This document shows positions 47,075-58,882 of a stretch of DNA of 64,000 nt, piece by piece. The notes beneath the pieces are model-generated. The model searched no databases, had not been told where the DNA came from, and saw only the letters and a program-made list of their open reading frames with translations. Made by a program: the position numbers and the translations under genes. Origin of the DNA: Pardosa pseudoannulata (Eukaryota > Arthropoda > Arachnida > Araneae > Lycosidae); the NCBI GenBank assembly GCA_032207245.1, contig CM063506.1:14075763-14139762 (forward strand), written 5' to 3'. Each line of letters starts with the position of its first letter. Within the stretch, counting starts at the first letter, position 1.

Positions 47075-47779
47075 CGTTTCTTATACGTGGGTATAAAATT
47101 TAAGTTTATTGCCTTCATGCAAATGGCTTTATTTTATTTATTTTGTTGCCAACTTGTTTATTATCTCATCCATGATTTAAAAAAAATACTATTTTGGGAA
47201 AAGAATCGCTTAAGCTGGTGATTTAAACAGAAGACGTTAATTTGGAAACTTGGTTAATAAATTCGTTGAAAACTAGCTAGAGAATAGAAGAATTTAATCT
47301 AAATTAATTAATTATCCATTTAATTAACAGAGTTTAATACACCCTATTACTATTTTTTTGCCTAATGTTTATTAAATTTCTGCTATTTTTTTTTTACCAT
47401 GAAACAATTCTTGTTTTGATTCTCGTATTTCCTTTTATGTTTTATCTTCTAATGTAAGGTAAGCATTGAAGAAAATGTGTCGAATACGTGAGAGAGATTC
47501 TTTTTCACCCTTCCATTCTTTTTTATTATTAATATTTTGCCGAATACGAATAAAAGCAAATATAAATTTTTTACCATTTTATTTAACCTGTAACCATATT
47601 CTTGCTCGCTTTGCAACTACTTTATTTTCCACGATAATCTTTGTTTATCTACCATTTTAATAATTGCAAATTTATCTAGTTTCAAAGCGAGTAAAGTTTA
47701 TCTTCTCCTAAACTATCGATTCGATTCTTAACCAAATTGATATAAATATGCTTCATATCATGGCAAAAAATACTGTCGT

Positions 47780-48255
47780 CTATAAAACGTTCGAAATTCA
47801 CCCCTTCCCATCTTTTCGAGCTTTTAATGCCCTTATTTCAAGCCCTGCTTTCCCCGGTAAAGAGCAGGTGAATCACATAATAAGTAGGAAAAATAGCATA
47901 TTTTTGTAGCATTATGATGTAATTCATTTAACAATATCATTTAATCCTTTCTTATTTTAAATTACTTAAATATCGTCTGCATACTTTTCATAAGTTTTAT
48001 CACTGAACTTAGATACTACAAATATAATTTCCTTTTATATTTGGGTTAAATAATAGATTAGGCACATATGTGATGATTAAAATTTTATCATCAATTTTTT
48101 TTGTTGCAATGGAAATTTTATCTATTTTTTATCTTTTATTTATATTTGTTGCAAGATAATTCTCAGCCAAAAAAAAAACTTTTTTTACGTGCCTTATAGG
48201 GTAATTTACCATTCTGGAAAAATATAAATTTTACTCATCCTGTCATATGACGAAC
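47780..48255 (+). mobile_element. Helitron fragment F (5'-truncated)
   Basis: It matches Helitron A from 'ttcgaaattcaccccttccc' on. It shares with fragment E both its distal truncation point and its 3' flank 'ggtagtaaatctaataacta'. It precedes the last monomer exactly as E precedes the first. Confidence 0.7.
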
Positions 48256-49439
48256 TTTAATGGTAGTAAATCTAATAACTATAAAAACTTATTATTTTTC
48301 AGAAAAGAATTGAACTCTTTTATATTCTGAAAGGGTTTTTTTTAACTATTAATTGCCTTATTTTTCTCTCTCGTGTGTTTTTACTTTAATTTTTGCGTTT
48401 TTACATTAACCGACTTCTTTTCTTTAAAAAACCATTTCTTGTAGGCAAACGTAAAATTTAAATGTATTACCTTAATGCATATGGCTTTATTTTATTTATT
48501 TTGTAGCTAACTTGTTTATTATCTCATCCATGATTTAAAAAATATCATTCTGGAAAAATGATCGTTTAAGCTTAATTTAAACCGAAGACATTAATTTAGA
48601 AGCTAGGCTTAATAAATTCGTTGAAAACTAGCTAGGTATTACAAAAGGAATTTAATCTAGATTAATTACTTATTCCTTTAATTAACAATATTTAATACAC
48701 CTTATTACTTACCTTTTTTAGTTTTATTCATAATGATTATTAAATTCCTGTCATTTATTACTATGAAACAACAATTTATTTTTTGTTTTAATTTTCACAT
48801 ACCTTATTGTGTTTCGTCTTCTTCGTAAGTATTGAAGAAAATGTGTCAAAATATATGAAAAAGATCCTTTATCATTCATTCACATTTTTTCTTCCCTCAA
48901 ATACAAATAAAAGCAGATGATATTACTTTTTTTTTACCTGTGACCATATTCATGATTGCTTTGCCACTGAATTTTTTTTCACCTGAAAATCTTTGTTTAT
49001 ACGTACCATTTTAATAATTGCAAAAATATCTAGTTTTCGTACTTGTCAATTGTTTTTGTAATCGATTATTTTTGTTATTTCGTGGTTTCCTTTACCCCCT
49101 GGACATATAGAATACGACCAAATGTTATTTTTATATTAGATACGTTTTCTTTGGAGACTTCATAGATACTGGTTTTATCTGTAAGTTTCTGTAACTACTG
49201 TTTAACCTCACATAACAAATAAATATTAGTTCTCAAGTTAGGGAATTATAATAATTAAATTCCTCTTTAAAATATTTCAGATATATTAAGTTCTCATTTA
49301 TCATTTATAGATTTCTGGATCTTACAAATTTTATCATAAGAGCACAATACAGGCTGCCTACTTTACAGCCTTTGAGGAGATAACACACAAATATAACTTA
49401 TTACACAAATATATAATATTAATTTGGAGAAGTACAGTC

Positions 49440-49565
49440 TATCATTTTGTTACACTGTGGCACATGAGATCGAGACCTGCTGCTTTAGTTAGTTACCAAC
49501 GTATACGAACATCTTCACAACAGCTTGATTCGAACCATTGGACTTTGATACCGAAATGCAGCCCG
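49440..49565 (-). repeat. SINE-A copy, diverged
   Basis: Matching blocks are 'ttttgttacac', 'gagatcgagacctgctg', 'tacgaacatc' and 'gattcgaacca' (B box on minus). Confidence 0.6.
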
Positions 49566-49568
49566 AAA

Positions 49569-49640
49569 AGGCCGTAGCCAGAGATTATTTTAGGAGGGGG
49601 ACCTATGGGAAAGACTTTGTTTTTTGTGAATATATTTGAT
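49569..49640. mobile_element. MITE terminus, GGCCGTAGCYAG type
   Basis: 'GGCCGTAGCCAGAGATT' with 'aggaggggga' behind it matches the reverse complement of 57440-57530 ('GGGCCGTAGCTAGAATTT', 'gggagggggc') and more weakly 63850-63925. The other end of this copy was not found. Confidence 0.4.
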
Positions 49641-50284
49641 TAAAACTACAGGTTTTCTTATATCTTTGAATACTCCTAATGACTGCCATAACATAATGTG
49701 GTTTTAAAATAACAAAATAATTAAAAAATTATATAATGAACAAATTTAAATCTTGGAATAAGTAATGAAACATCTGTACAATGAATTTAAACGTATAATT
49801 AACATTAAAACAATTTTTACATTCATTCGTTTAAATTTATCTCATCATTTAGCCATAAACCAAAATCTAGTCAAACTTAATAAGTTGAAGGTATTTTAAA
49901 AGATAGAATCTGTGTCAAAATATTCACCATGGAGCATCTCAAACAGGAAGACGATATACAATAAAGTACGGAAAAAATCTTTAGACGAATGAGCCTAGGG
50001 GATAGGGGTAGATAAAAGCCTGCAGTACTACATGACATTTATGGCAGAATCGGTCTTTTTCTGAGAACACTGTTGTCTGTGCACAGCTAAGCAGATGACA
50101 CACCCACACACGTGGTCAATTTTCTTTCCACCAAACGGTCTTTTAAAATTTTGGAATTTGGGGGAGTGACTGGTCGCCTAAATCCCCTTCTTTGCCTACA
50201 TCCTTGCAGCCCGGTACCACCATAGCCATCATTTGTAAATGAAACCCAACCCAATAGCATGGAAGGGCAAAACACTAACCACAA
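49641..50284. other. unassigned sequence
   Basis: Part of it (50087-50284) is richer in G and C with a 65-codon minus frame and no recognised motif. Confidence 0.3.
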
Positions 50285-50475
50285 AATAATATGACAATAT
50301 GGAAAAGATGGAATTGGATAGGCTGTTGATTTTTGGTACCGGGGTTTTGAATTCCAATTTCGCCATAGATATTAAGAGCCAACTAGAATCGACTTCAAAC
50401 AATAGATCTCGGTCAAGTTAGCTTTCTTACTGAGCTCTGTCCAACTGACCAAACCTCCACTTAATAAAATAAGGA
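50285..50475 (+). repeat. SINE-A copy, strongly diverged
   Basis: The order 'ggttttgaattcca' (B-box region), 'agaatcgacttcaaac', 'tagatctcggtc' and 'gaccaaacctcc' follows the SINE-A body. Identity is low. Confidence 0.45.
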
Positions 50476-50611
50476 GTGTGCTTAACATAATATACATACA
50501 TGAGCACACCCTGAATATAAGAAGGGAGTTAGTTGTTTGCAAGTCTATTGTTATATCTCCGAATAAATATGTAGATACATATCGATTAGTAAACTATTCA
50601 TATTATATTAC

Positions 50612-50768
50612 TCGCAGAGAACAGCAGACACAAATTTAACCATTTCAATACCGACCGAAAGTACTGTAATTGGGCGAAGAATGTTGGGCAAATTGATAAA
50701 TTTACCAAAGCTTTCAAAAAGCTCATAAAAATCGAAAAACAATTCCCTACTTCTTATTATAAAAGTAT
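50612..50768 (-). CDS. possible single host exon (weak)
   Basis: Within a 102-codon minus frame (50608-50916) lies a segment preceded by a pyrimidine-rich tract ending 'cttgttttag' and followed by a possible GTAATA donor. The translation contains FDFYELFESFGKFINLPNIL and then a hydrophobic stretch. The pattern faintly recalls the C-terminal helix region of arthropod gustatory receptors, but no diagnostic motif is present. No neighbouring exon was found, so chance or pseudogene remains likely. Confidence 0.15.
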
Positions 50769-50920
50769 CTAAAACAAGATTGCTTGAGAAAAGTGTAAAA
50801 CAGCAACAACAAAGGTGACTTATTGTGATGGTAATAGTAAGGCGACATTGCATATATAACGATATATCATCCTTGGCTTTTCCACAAGCGTTGCAAGCGA
50901 CGATATATCGTCTCACTTAA

Positions 50921-52345
50921 ATGGTTAAAATATTCACCTTAGGTATAACTTTTAATGCAAAATGCTTCTGAAAGTTTTGCTTTATTTGTTGTTTTTATGT
51001 TTTGGTAGGCACTATTTCTTGTGGATGGGGGATCCAGTTAAGAAGAAAATATCTAGGGACTCAAATGGGCTTAATCTGGCTCTGATTATTATTATTATTT
51101 AATTATCATTATTCATTTTGTGGTCTTATTAATTGATAACTACACAGAAGCTAAAATTGTTAAAATATTCACCTTACGTATAACTTTTAATGCAAAATGC
51201 TTCTGAAAGTTTTTTCTTATTTCTTATTTTATATTTTTGTAGGCTCTATTTCTTGTGGATGGGAGATCCAGTTAAAAAGAAAAAGTCTAGGGCCTCAAAT
51301 GGGCTTAATCTGACCCTGATTATTATTATTCTTTAATTATCATTATTCATTTTGTGGTGTTATTAATTGATAACTACACAAATAAAAAGCTAAAATGGTT
51401 AAAATATTCACCGTACGTATAACTTTTAAGGCAAAATACTTCTGAAAGGTTTTCTTTATTTGTTGTTTTATATTTTTGTAGGCTCTCTTTCTTGTAGATG
51501 GGGAATCCAGTTAAGGGGAAAATGTCTAGGAACTCAGATGGGCTTAACCTGGCCCTGATTATTATTATTATTTAATTATCATTATTCATTTTGTGGTGTT
51601 ATTAATTGATAACTACAGAAATAAAAAGCTAAATGGTTAAAATATTCACTTTTCGTATAACTTTTAATGCAAAATACTTCTGAAAGTTTTTCTTTATATG
51701 TTGTTTCATATTTTTGTAGGATCTATTTCTTGTGGATGGGGGATCCAGTTAAGAAGAAAATGTCTAGGGCCTTAAAGGAGCTTAATCTGACCCTGATTAT
51801 TATTATTATTTAATTATCATTATTCCTTTTGTGGTGTTGTTAATTGATAACTACACAAATAAAAAACTAAAATGGTTAAAATATTCACCTTACTTATAAC
51901 TTTTAAGGCAAAATGCTTCTGAAAGTTTTTTTTTTATTTGTTGTTTTATATTTTTGTAGGGTCTACTTCTTGTGGATGGGGGATCCATTTAAGAAGAAAA
52001 TGTCAAGGGCTTCAAATGGGCTTAATCTGGCAATGATTATTATTATTTAATTATCATTATTCATTTTGTGGTGTTATTAATTGATAACTACACAAATAAA
52101 AAGCTAAAATAGTTAAAATATTCACCTTGCGTATAACTTTTAAGGTAAAATGCTTCTGAAAGTTTGTCTTTATTTGTTGTTTTATATTTTTGTAGGATCT
52201 ATTTCTTGGGGATGGGGGATCCAGTTAAGAAGAAAATGACTAGGGCCTTAAAGTAGCTTAATCTGGCCCTGATTATTATAATTATTATTATTCAATTATT
52301 ATTTTTCCTTTTATGGTGTTATTAATTGAAAACAACATAAATGAA
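50921..52345. repeat. tandem array, six units of about 240 bp
   Basis: 'ttaaaatattcacc' or a near match recurs near 50925, 51159, 51398, 51636, 51877 and 52115. Each unit has 'gcaaaatgcttctgaaag', 'cttgtggatgggggatcca', 'gattattattatt' and 'gttattaattgataac'. The last unit decays after about 52320. Confidence 0.95.
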
Positions 52346-53672
52346 AGGTGGTAAACTAGCTTACACATATTTAATAAATTGATCCATTTGGTGTTAAATA
52401 TACTTATTCCAATCTTAGATTTAAATTAACAACTCCATATGAAATTTACGTGGGCGAGAGAGTTACATACAAATTCCTAATAAAAGACAGCATTATTTCA
52501 CCAGGATACCGTCAGATAATTACCGTGATTCAAAATTGATATAAAACAGCCCTAAAATAAATCGCATTTATTCGAGTATACATGCAGTTAAAAGGGTGAC
52601 TATAGCAGTTTAATCGTCCCTTCCAGTTCCATTACTAGAACCCAATATCGAAAATTCTACTCCGTACTGTGGGAAAATCTTGGCGAGCTGACAAAAACGC
52701 GGACATTTTCCCTTGATTTCCACATGCTGTTAATATGTCAAGACAGACATTTAGATTTCTCGTTCACGATGAAAACGGCATCAAAAACAAGCTTTTACTT
52801 CCCTGTTCCCCCACCCCAACCCTCCATTATGTTTCTTCTCTCGGTCTTAGTTGGCCTACCTCTCCGTCCCGAGAGATGACAAACGTTCCACTAAGATCTA
52901 TGATGACAAATGAGTACAACCTAATGTGCATTAGCCCACACCTGCTTCAGATATGTTTCAGTGTCACGATACACACGTTACAAGGCAAATTGCTATATAT
53001 TTTGTTATCACAGAAGAGTCGAATGACAAATCTTTCCAACAACGATTAGATAAAAAAAAATGTTTTTCTTTTTATTTTAAATCCTATTCCTAAAATATTC
53101 TCAACGAAGTGTTGTAAAGAAATCCTATTTCTAAAATATTCTCAATAATGGGTTTAGCAAAGTAAATAGAACAGCATCAAAAATGCACATAAATCATAAC
53201 TTGTGATCCGCTCACGTCTTTTCTGGCAAAGTTATTTTGCTTTCCTAGAAAATGGAATATAGTAAAATAATATTTTTATATAAGTTATGCAACTATAGGT
53301 AGTTTAAATAATACATTATTCCATGATTTGAATATATTTTCTCGTGTGCTCAATCAAATGAAATTTTACAGAGAAACAATTATTTAATTGCTTTCAGAAC
53401 CCACAGCGCAATTACCGATTCAAGATTTTAATTTTAATTTTACAAATTCAAAGTAATTTTACATGATTTTCAAAAATGTATAATTCATATCAGTTTTTAA
53501 AATACAAAATCTGAAAATATGGCAATATTGTGTATTTATTTAGTTCATTTTTCTCAAAATGGGTTCTTATTTCTCCTGGTCTCAAATTTCAGGAATTGAA
53601 AAATTTCAGTTTTTTTTTCCAACCGAGCAAAAAAATTCTTACTATTTTCACATTACATATTTTTTATACCAA
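52346..53672. other. mixed spacer with one higher-complexity patch
   Basis: At 52640-53050 composition is more balanced and a 104-codon plus frame is open (52735-53049, including a Pro-rich segment). I recognise no family, and no splice context convinces. The remainder is AT-rich. Confidence 0.3.
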
Positions 53673-54165
53673 ATTTAACACATTGTATGTACATTGTGTG
53701 CTCCCGGTACATTTCGCAGCGGAATTGTACCGGGAGCGGGCTTCAATTTAGATATTCAGTTCAATCTCAATAGATCGAAAATTATTTCATTTTTGAACCA
53801 ACTTTTCGTATTTTAGATTGAAATGTATAAAGAAATATATAATTAGAAATATATAAATAACAACCATAAGATTTTTGTAAACAAAAAATATATATTTTTA
53901 GTGAATAAATTTATAATAGTATCTTAAATATGAAAAAACAAATAGAAATAGTATATAGTTTTAATTTTTCCGAATTATGTTATATATAAACATTTTTACA
54001 TTATAAAAAAATGAAAAGAGCAATCATAAAACTAGTAATGTTTTACAGTGTCAAAGCATTTTCCTCATTGAAGAAGTACATGGCAAAATCCGTACTAGTA
54101 AGTGACACGCTCTCAAGTTTCAATCGTCAGAAAACATACTAGTACGTGTCCCGCATACAATGTGA
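53673..54165. mobile_element. hairpin-bearing MITE candidate, copy 2
   Basis: The left end CACATTGTATG follows TTAA, and the right end is CATACAATGTG followed by ATAA, giving an 11-base inverted repeat. Just inside is a strong stem: GCTCCCGGTACA pairs with TGTACCGGGAGC around 'tttcgcagcggaat'. It shares about 150 bases with 29886-30035. The TTAA-like flank suggests a piggyBac-type non-autonomous element, but this is inference. Confidence 0.5.
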
Positions 54166-54935
54166 TAAATAGATTAAATTCGATATGTTTTTATAAAAGG
54201 GAACTTAACTATTTAAAATTTTTTCTAATGCAGGACACATGGTTTGATTAATAGCATTCACCTTATAAATAAACTGGCTTTTGTTGCCCTTTTTATAGTA
54301 GGAGCACCATACAAATAAAGCAGTCTCACACCCGATGAAGAGACAGCACAAATACAGTCAATCCTTAAAAGGGAAACAATCCCAAGCATATTGGGTGGGA
54401 ACACAATACGCTAAACATTATAAAATCTGGGAGGCATTCATTCACATGCACTATTAAACATTTAGAAAGCTTTAAAATTGAAGAATATATATACTATTTC
54501 TTTTAAAAATGCTCTTTTAATCTCAAAGAGAATAGATTTTCCGATTATACCGATTTAAACTGATTTTTATTTTATTTTAAACACAACAAGGTAAATTGTC
54601 GATATCTAGGGATAATTGATTTCTAGGGAATATGGTGGTTAGAAATGCACCTTAAAATAATTATTAAAGTCTGAAATTTATGTTTTAAAAACTACTTAAA
54701 GATGTTATTATTTGTAATTAAATCATCTGTTGTGGTAATAACTATATAAAATATAAAGTAGTAGATATTAAAAAATCTGTTTTTTGATTCTTAGACTTGA
54801 AAATTACCCGTGATGATATAACTGGAGAAAATTGGCCCTTCATCGTCAAATTTTACTTTCCTCAACAAACTTGTACATAAGGCCTCATTCTAATGAATTA
54901 TACAATTTTTAAATAGTCATTATTTGATTTTCAAA
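54166..54935. other. AT-rich spacer
   Basis: No gene recognised. The stretch 54290-54420 is less AT-rich but matches nothing I can name. Confidence 0.35.
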
Positions 54936-55237
54936 CTAGCATATAACCTGTCATAAGACGGGATCAGTAAAATTTTTAATTCATTTAAGTATCCTTTAAG
55001 GCAGATAAAAAAAAATGGTTTGTGTTTTGGCTGAGAATTATCTAGTACCCGAACAATAATTTGTTTATCTTCATTCTCCTCTAAAGTCTCCCGATAATGT
55101 GAATGCAGTTTAGAATCACTTTGAATTAATTTAGAAAGATAATTCAAAGTTTTCTTAGCTACGTCAAAATTATCTTTAAGTTTTTCCCAATTTATTTGCC
55201 ATAGTAATAAATAGAAATAAATTAATGAAACTGTCAT
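54920..55237 (-). pseudogene. BEL/Pao pol fragment captured in Helitron C
   Basis: A 105-codon minus frame contains WQINWEKLKDNFDVAKKTL, IQSDSKLHSHYRETLEENED, IIVRVLDNSQPKHK and KILLIPSYD. This is the longest captured piece in the window. It corresponds to the linker before BEL/Pao reverse transcriptase, where 'LPWK..N...A..rL..L......Y...l.e....iE.V' is conserved. The catalytic RT motifs are absent. Copies A and B keep only its distal half. Confidence 0.75.
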
Positions 55238-55751
55238 ATCTACTAAACTCTGGAAATAGATAAATTTGTTGTTAATACCAGTAATAAATTTTCATTGCAA
55301 CAAAGATAATCGAGGGTTACATTTAAAATCACATATACACTTAATCTATTATTTAAGTCAAATATAAAAGAAAATTATTTGCGTAATATCTAAATTCAGT
55401 GATAAAAAGTATGAAAATAATGCAGACGATACTTAAATAATTTAAAATAAGAAATGATTAAATGAGATGGTTAAAGAAATGAAATCATAATACTAGAAAA
55501 AAAAGTGTTATTTTTATCTATCTATTATGTGACGAATTGATAAATATAATCACCTGCTCTTAACCGGGGAAAAAAGGGCTTGGAATAATGGAATTAAATG
55601 CTAGAAAAGGGGGGAAGGGGTGGATTTCGAACGTTGCTAACCCTAAATCATCAAAAATCCAATTTGGATGCCTCTATCCATTCCAGATACAACAGCTTCA
55701 TAAATTCGAGGACAGACGGACAGATAACTTAGGCTATTATTATATAGGGAA
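54936..55751 (-). mobile_element. Helitron copy C
   Basis: On the minus strand it starts (T)TCCCTATATAATAATAGCC and ends with an imperfect hairpin 'cccgtcttatgacagg' and TTATATGCTAG, next to T. Length is about 816 bp. No Rep/helicase is encoded. Confidence 0.85.
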
Positions 55752-57430
55752 TTATTTGCTTTTGTTTAAAAATATTATATTTACCTTTTGATTAACTATA
55801 TGATATGGAACTCTAAATAAAGATAATAAATTGCTTTAGCATGAACAATTAAAATTTTGAAAATTTGTTAGCAAGTATATTTTCTATGGCCTTAAGAAAA
55901 AAAGTTAAGTTGCGTGTCACAAACACATTAACCATCGTATAGTTGATAGTTGAACACAGCGTTTCAAGCTAACTAGGAATTAGTTAAGTTAGTAAACTAA
56001 ACAAAAGTATTTAACGCATATATATAGTATAGCATAGATAATAATGCATATATACGCTCACATATATATATACATATGTATGGATTTGTGTATACATGCA
56101 TAAAGATAAAACTAGAGAAAAACTGAATTTAAAACAGCTTATATTTGCATATACTATCGCTAAAATTGTTAGAAAACCGCTATTATCTTCGCAAAACTTT
56201 CTTAACTTTCGGTTTTCTTGGGAAACATTTGGCATAACGATTTATCTCTTTGTACCCCATTTTGTTTTACCTTTAATTTTACAGTCACGCACCAGACATC
56301 GAAATAGGCTTCGCATTTAAATAATGCCGCTCATTTGGCATTTCACACCTCAGTTGTTGCACCGAAGTTTTGGACGATTTTCAACAGTCTCTAACTAAAC
56401 GCAAACTTTTGTTATCGCGGTCACGTTCCACACAAACATTAAAATAATCTTAGCAATCTAAATAATAGGACTCAATTAGAATGATGCACATCAGTTATTG
56501 TGCTTTGAATATTCAAATTCACAGAGAACTGTCAGCACAGCATTTGAAGTTTGATTATTTAATAACTTTTTTTTTTCTCTCCTGCAATCTATAACTTTGT
56601 TTCTGATGAATTTTCTGAAAAGAAATTTATGGCGTGGCAAAAGTCGGGGATTTTTTTTTCTAATCTTTGGAATTTTTTGTTTTAAGTTGGAGATTTTGAG
56701 AAAGAAACGTATCAAAGAAAAATAGAAAGTTAGATTGCATGTCACGTCAATAAACAATCAAAGTTAAATCACGATATTTTCAATTCATTTCAAAGAGTCA
56801 AAAAGAAGAAAACGAATGGCAAAAAAATAAAATTACCGAAAAAATAGAAGTCTTGTATTATTTCAAATTATGCCTAATATGCTTAAGAAGACGAAGTACC
56901 CTTTGAACATTTTTTTTTAATTTATGGTTGTTTTATTAAATACTATCCATATCCTTAATATGATATTATAAATATGGATTTTGAGTAACAACACAAATTT
57001 TTCTTTGTAAACTTTCAAAAAAAAAATTAAATTGTTTAAAAATTTTGAGAAATTAAAAAAAAGTATCTTATTTAGTTTTGCCACCGCAATGTGTGTTCAT
57101 AATATTCTTAATAATTTTAAGGATTCAATTTTTAACTAAATAATTGATTTCTGAGGGAAAAAATCAAAACTTGAAATTTTATGCTTAATAAAAATTTTAT
57201 TTTTAAACAGATATCTCAAATTTTAAATTTTTGTCTATTTTCTTGAATTTTAATATTTTTCACCATATTGTTTTATACATTTAGTGAAACACACGTGTGT
57301 AATACACAAGATTATACATGAACTATAAAATATAGGTAATATTATATTAAATTTTATATAATTCGTAATGTAACGGTTGACATCAAATAATGTCGAATTT
57401 TATATAAGCATTTAATAAACTTTATTTTTT
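55752..57430. other. AT-rich spacer
   Basis: Short frames (for example 56011-56320 and 56491-56757) have no recognisable domains. No repeat family is identified. Confidence 0.35.
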
Positions 57431-57439
57431 TTTTAGTTT

Positions 57440-57530
57440 AAAAATGGGAAATATCAGGGGATCTCAGTCCAATGTCAGCGCCCCCTCCCAAAAAAAAACT
57501 AAATTCTAGCTACGGCCCTAATGTATTATG
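57440..57530. mobile_element. MITE terminus, GGCCGTAGCYAG type
   Basis: 'ctaaattctagctacggccc' is the inverted counterpart of 49569-49640. The preceding 'ttttagtttaaaaatg' is shared with the copy at 63835-63850. The opposite end is not located. Confidence 0.4.
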
Positions 57531-57947
57531 AAAGGTTTTTTTCTATGAAGTTGATCCCCTTTAACACTTTATAAGATCGTTATCTTCTTAGCAGAGTTAC
57601 ATTAAAATACTTTTTGAATTCAAACTGATTTAAGAAAATATACTGATTTCAATTATTAGATTAAGTTAATTTAATTTTAACATTTTTCTTTAAAAAGTGT
57701 GCTTATATGTTAAAAAGTATGATTATATGCTTCTCATTTCTTTGTATGTTATACATTACACTGCATAATATACTATACTAGATTCTAAAAAGGAATTTAT
57801 ATCTAATGAAAGAAATGAAAGAAGGGTTATGTGCAGAATAAACTGGTTTTATATTGCTGTAATTCATTCTTTATTCAAAGCTAGTTGTTAAGATCGTATT
57901 ATGAGTTCAAGATGTTTAACATCTTTTTTTCTGAAATTATCAATAAA

Positions 57948-58250
57948 CTAGCATAAAGCCCGTCATATGACGGGATCAGTAAAATTTTTAATTTTCTAGA
58001 ATTCTAAAGTACCCTATACGAAAGGTAAAAAAATGGTTTGTTTTTTGGCTGCGAATTATATGGTACACGCTTAATAATTTGTTTATCTTTACTCACCGCA
58101 TGTTAGTTGCCAGCTTTAATTTATCTTGTGATATTACGTAATAAGATGGAGAGCAGAGGATTTAATATTGGCAGTAATTTAATTATTTGGCGGTATATAT
58201 GAATGATGTCCAAAATTTAGAGAATTGATTACAAACCGTGTGGTTGTGTA

Positions 58251-58284
<34 letters not shown>

Positions 58285-58882
58285 CAAACACACAAACGAA
58301 CAAACTTTTTAATTTTCAAGGATATATAACTTAAACGTTAGATATTTATGAGTCCGTGAAATAGACTAATAGACTTTTATAAAAAGAATTTGTTAATACT
58401 AGTGATAAAATTTTCATCGCAACAAAACATAATCGGTGATTAAATTTAACGTACCTAATCTATTATGTAATACAAATATAAAAGAAAATTATTTATGCAA
58501 TATCTAAGTTCAGTGATAAAACGTATGAAAATAATTTGAACGATATTTAAATAATTTAAAATAAGAAATGATTAAATGAGATAGTTAAAGGAATGGTGTC
58601 ATAATATTAGAAAAAAAAGTTACTTTTGCTTATTTATTATGAGATAAATTGATAAATTCAATGTTCTGCTCTTAACCAGGGACAACAGAGCTTGAAATAA
58701 TGACATTAAACACTCGAAAAGGGGATAAGGGTTGGATTTCCTACTCGCTTTTAATTTTGCGAACCCTAACTCCTCAATAATAAAATATGGATGCCTCTAT
58801 CCATTCCAGGTACAACCGCTTCATCAGTTCGCGGACAGACGGACAGATGGACAGATAACTTAGGCTATTATTATATAGAGGA
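57948..58882 (-). mobile_element. Helitron copy D, with an internal replacement
   Basis: On the minus strand the 5' end is TCCTCTATATAATAATAGCC and the 3' end the perfect palindrome CCCGTCATATGACGGG then CTTTATGCTAG. About 935 bp. Between 58084 and 58250 it differs from copies A-C ('acatgcggtgagtaaa' region upstream), so that part of the BEL block is replaced or invaded. A poly(A) run of 32 lies at 58252-58283. Confidence 0.85.
58252..58283. repeat. poly(A) run
   Basis: Thirty-two uninterrupted A inside Helitron D, at the place where copies A and B have 'tttttattcataacc'. Confidence 0.95.

Larger units (their letters stand above)
36331..49310. repeat. satellite-like array of about 1.35-kb monomers
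   Basis: A landmark 'gaacactctaaatttc' or relative occurs near 36373, 38330, 39686, 41039, 42389, 43742, 46935 and 48311. Uninterrupted spacing is 1350-1376 bases. Longer gaps are explained by R1 in monomer 1 and by a Helitron plus a nested 147-bp array in monomer 6. Other shared landmarks are 'tttaatctagattaattact', 'gtaccattttaataatt' and 'tttatttctgtagatata'. Eight monomers are visible. No coding frame is conserved among them. Confidence 0.9.

Noticed and set aside
52735..53049. 104-codon plus frame as a host gene
   Set aside because: No domain, start context or splice support; kept only as part of a higher-complexity patch.
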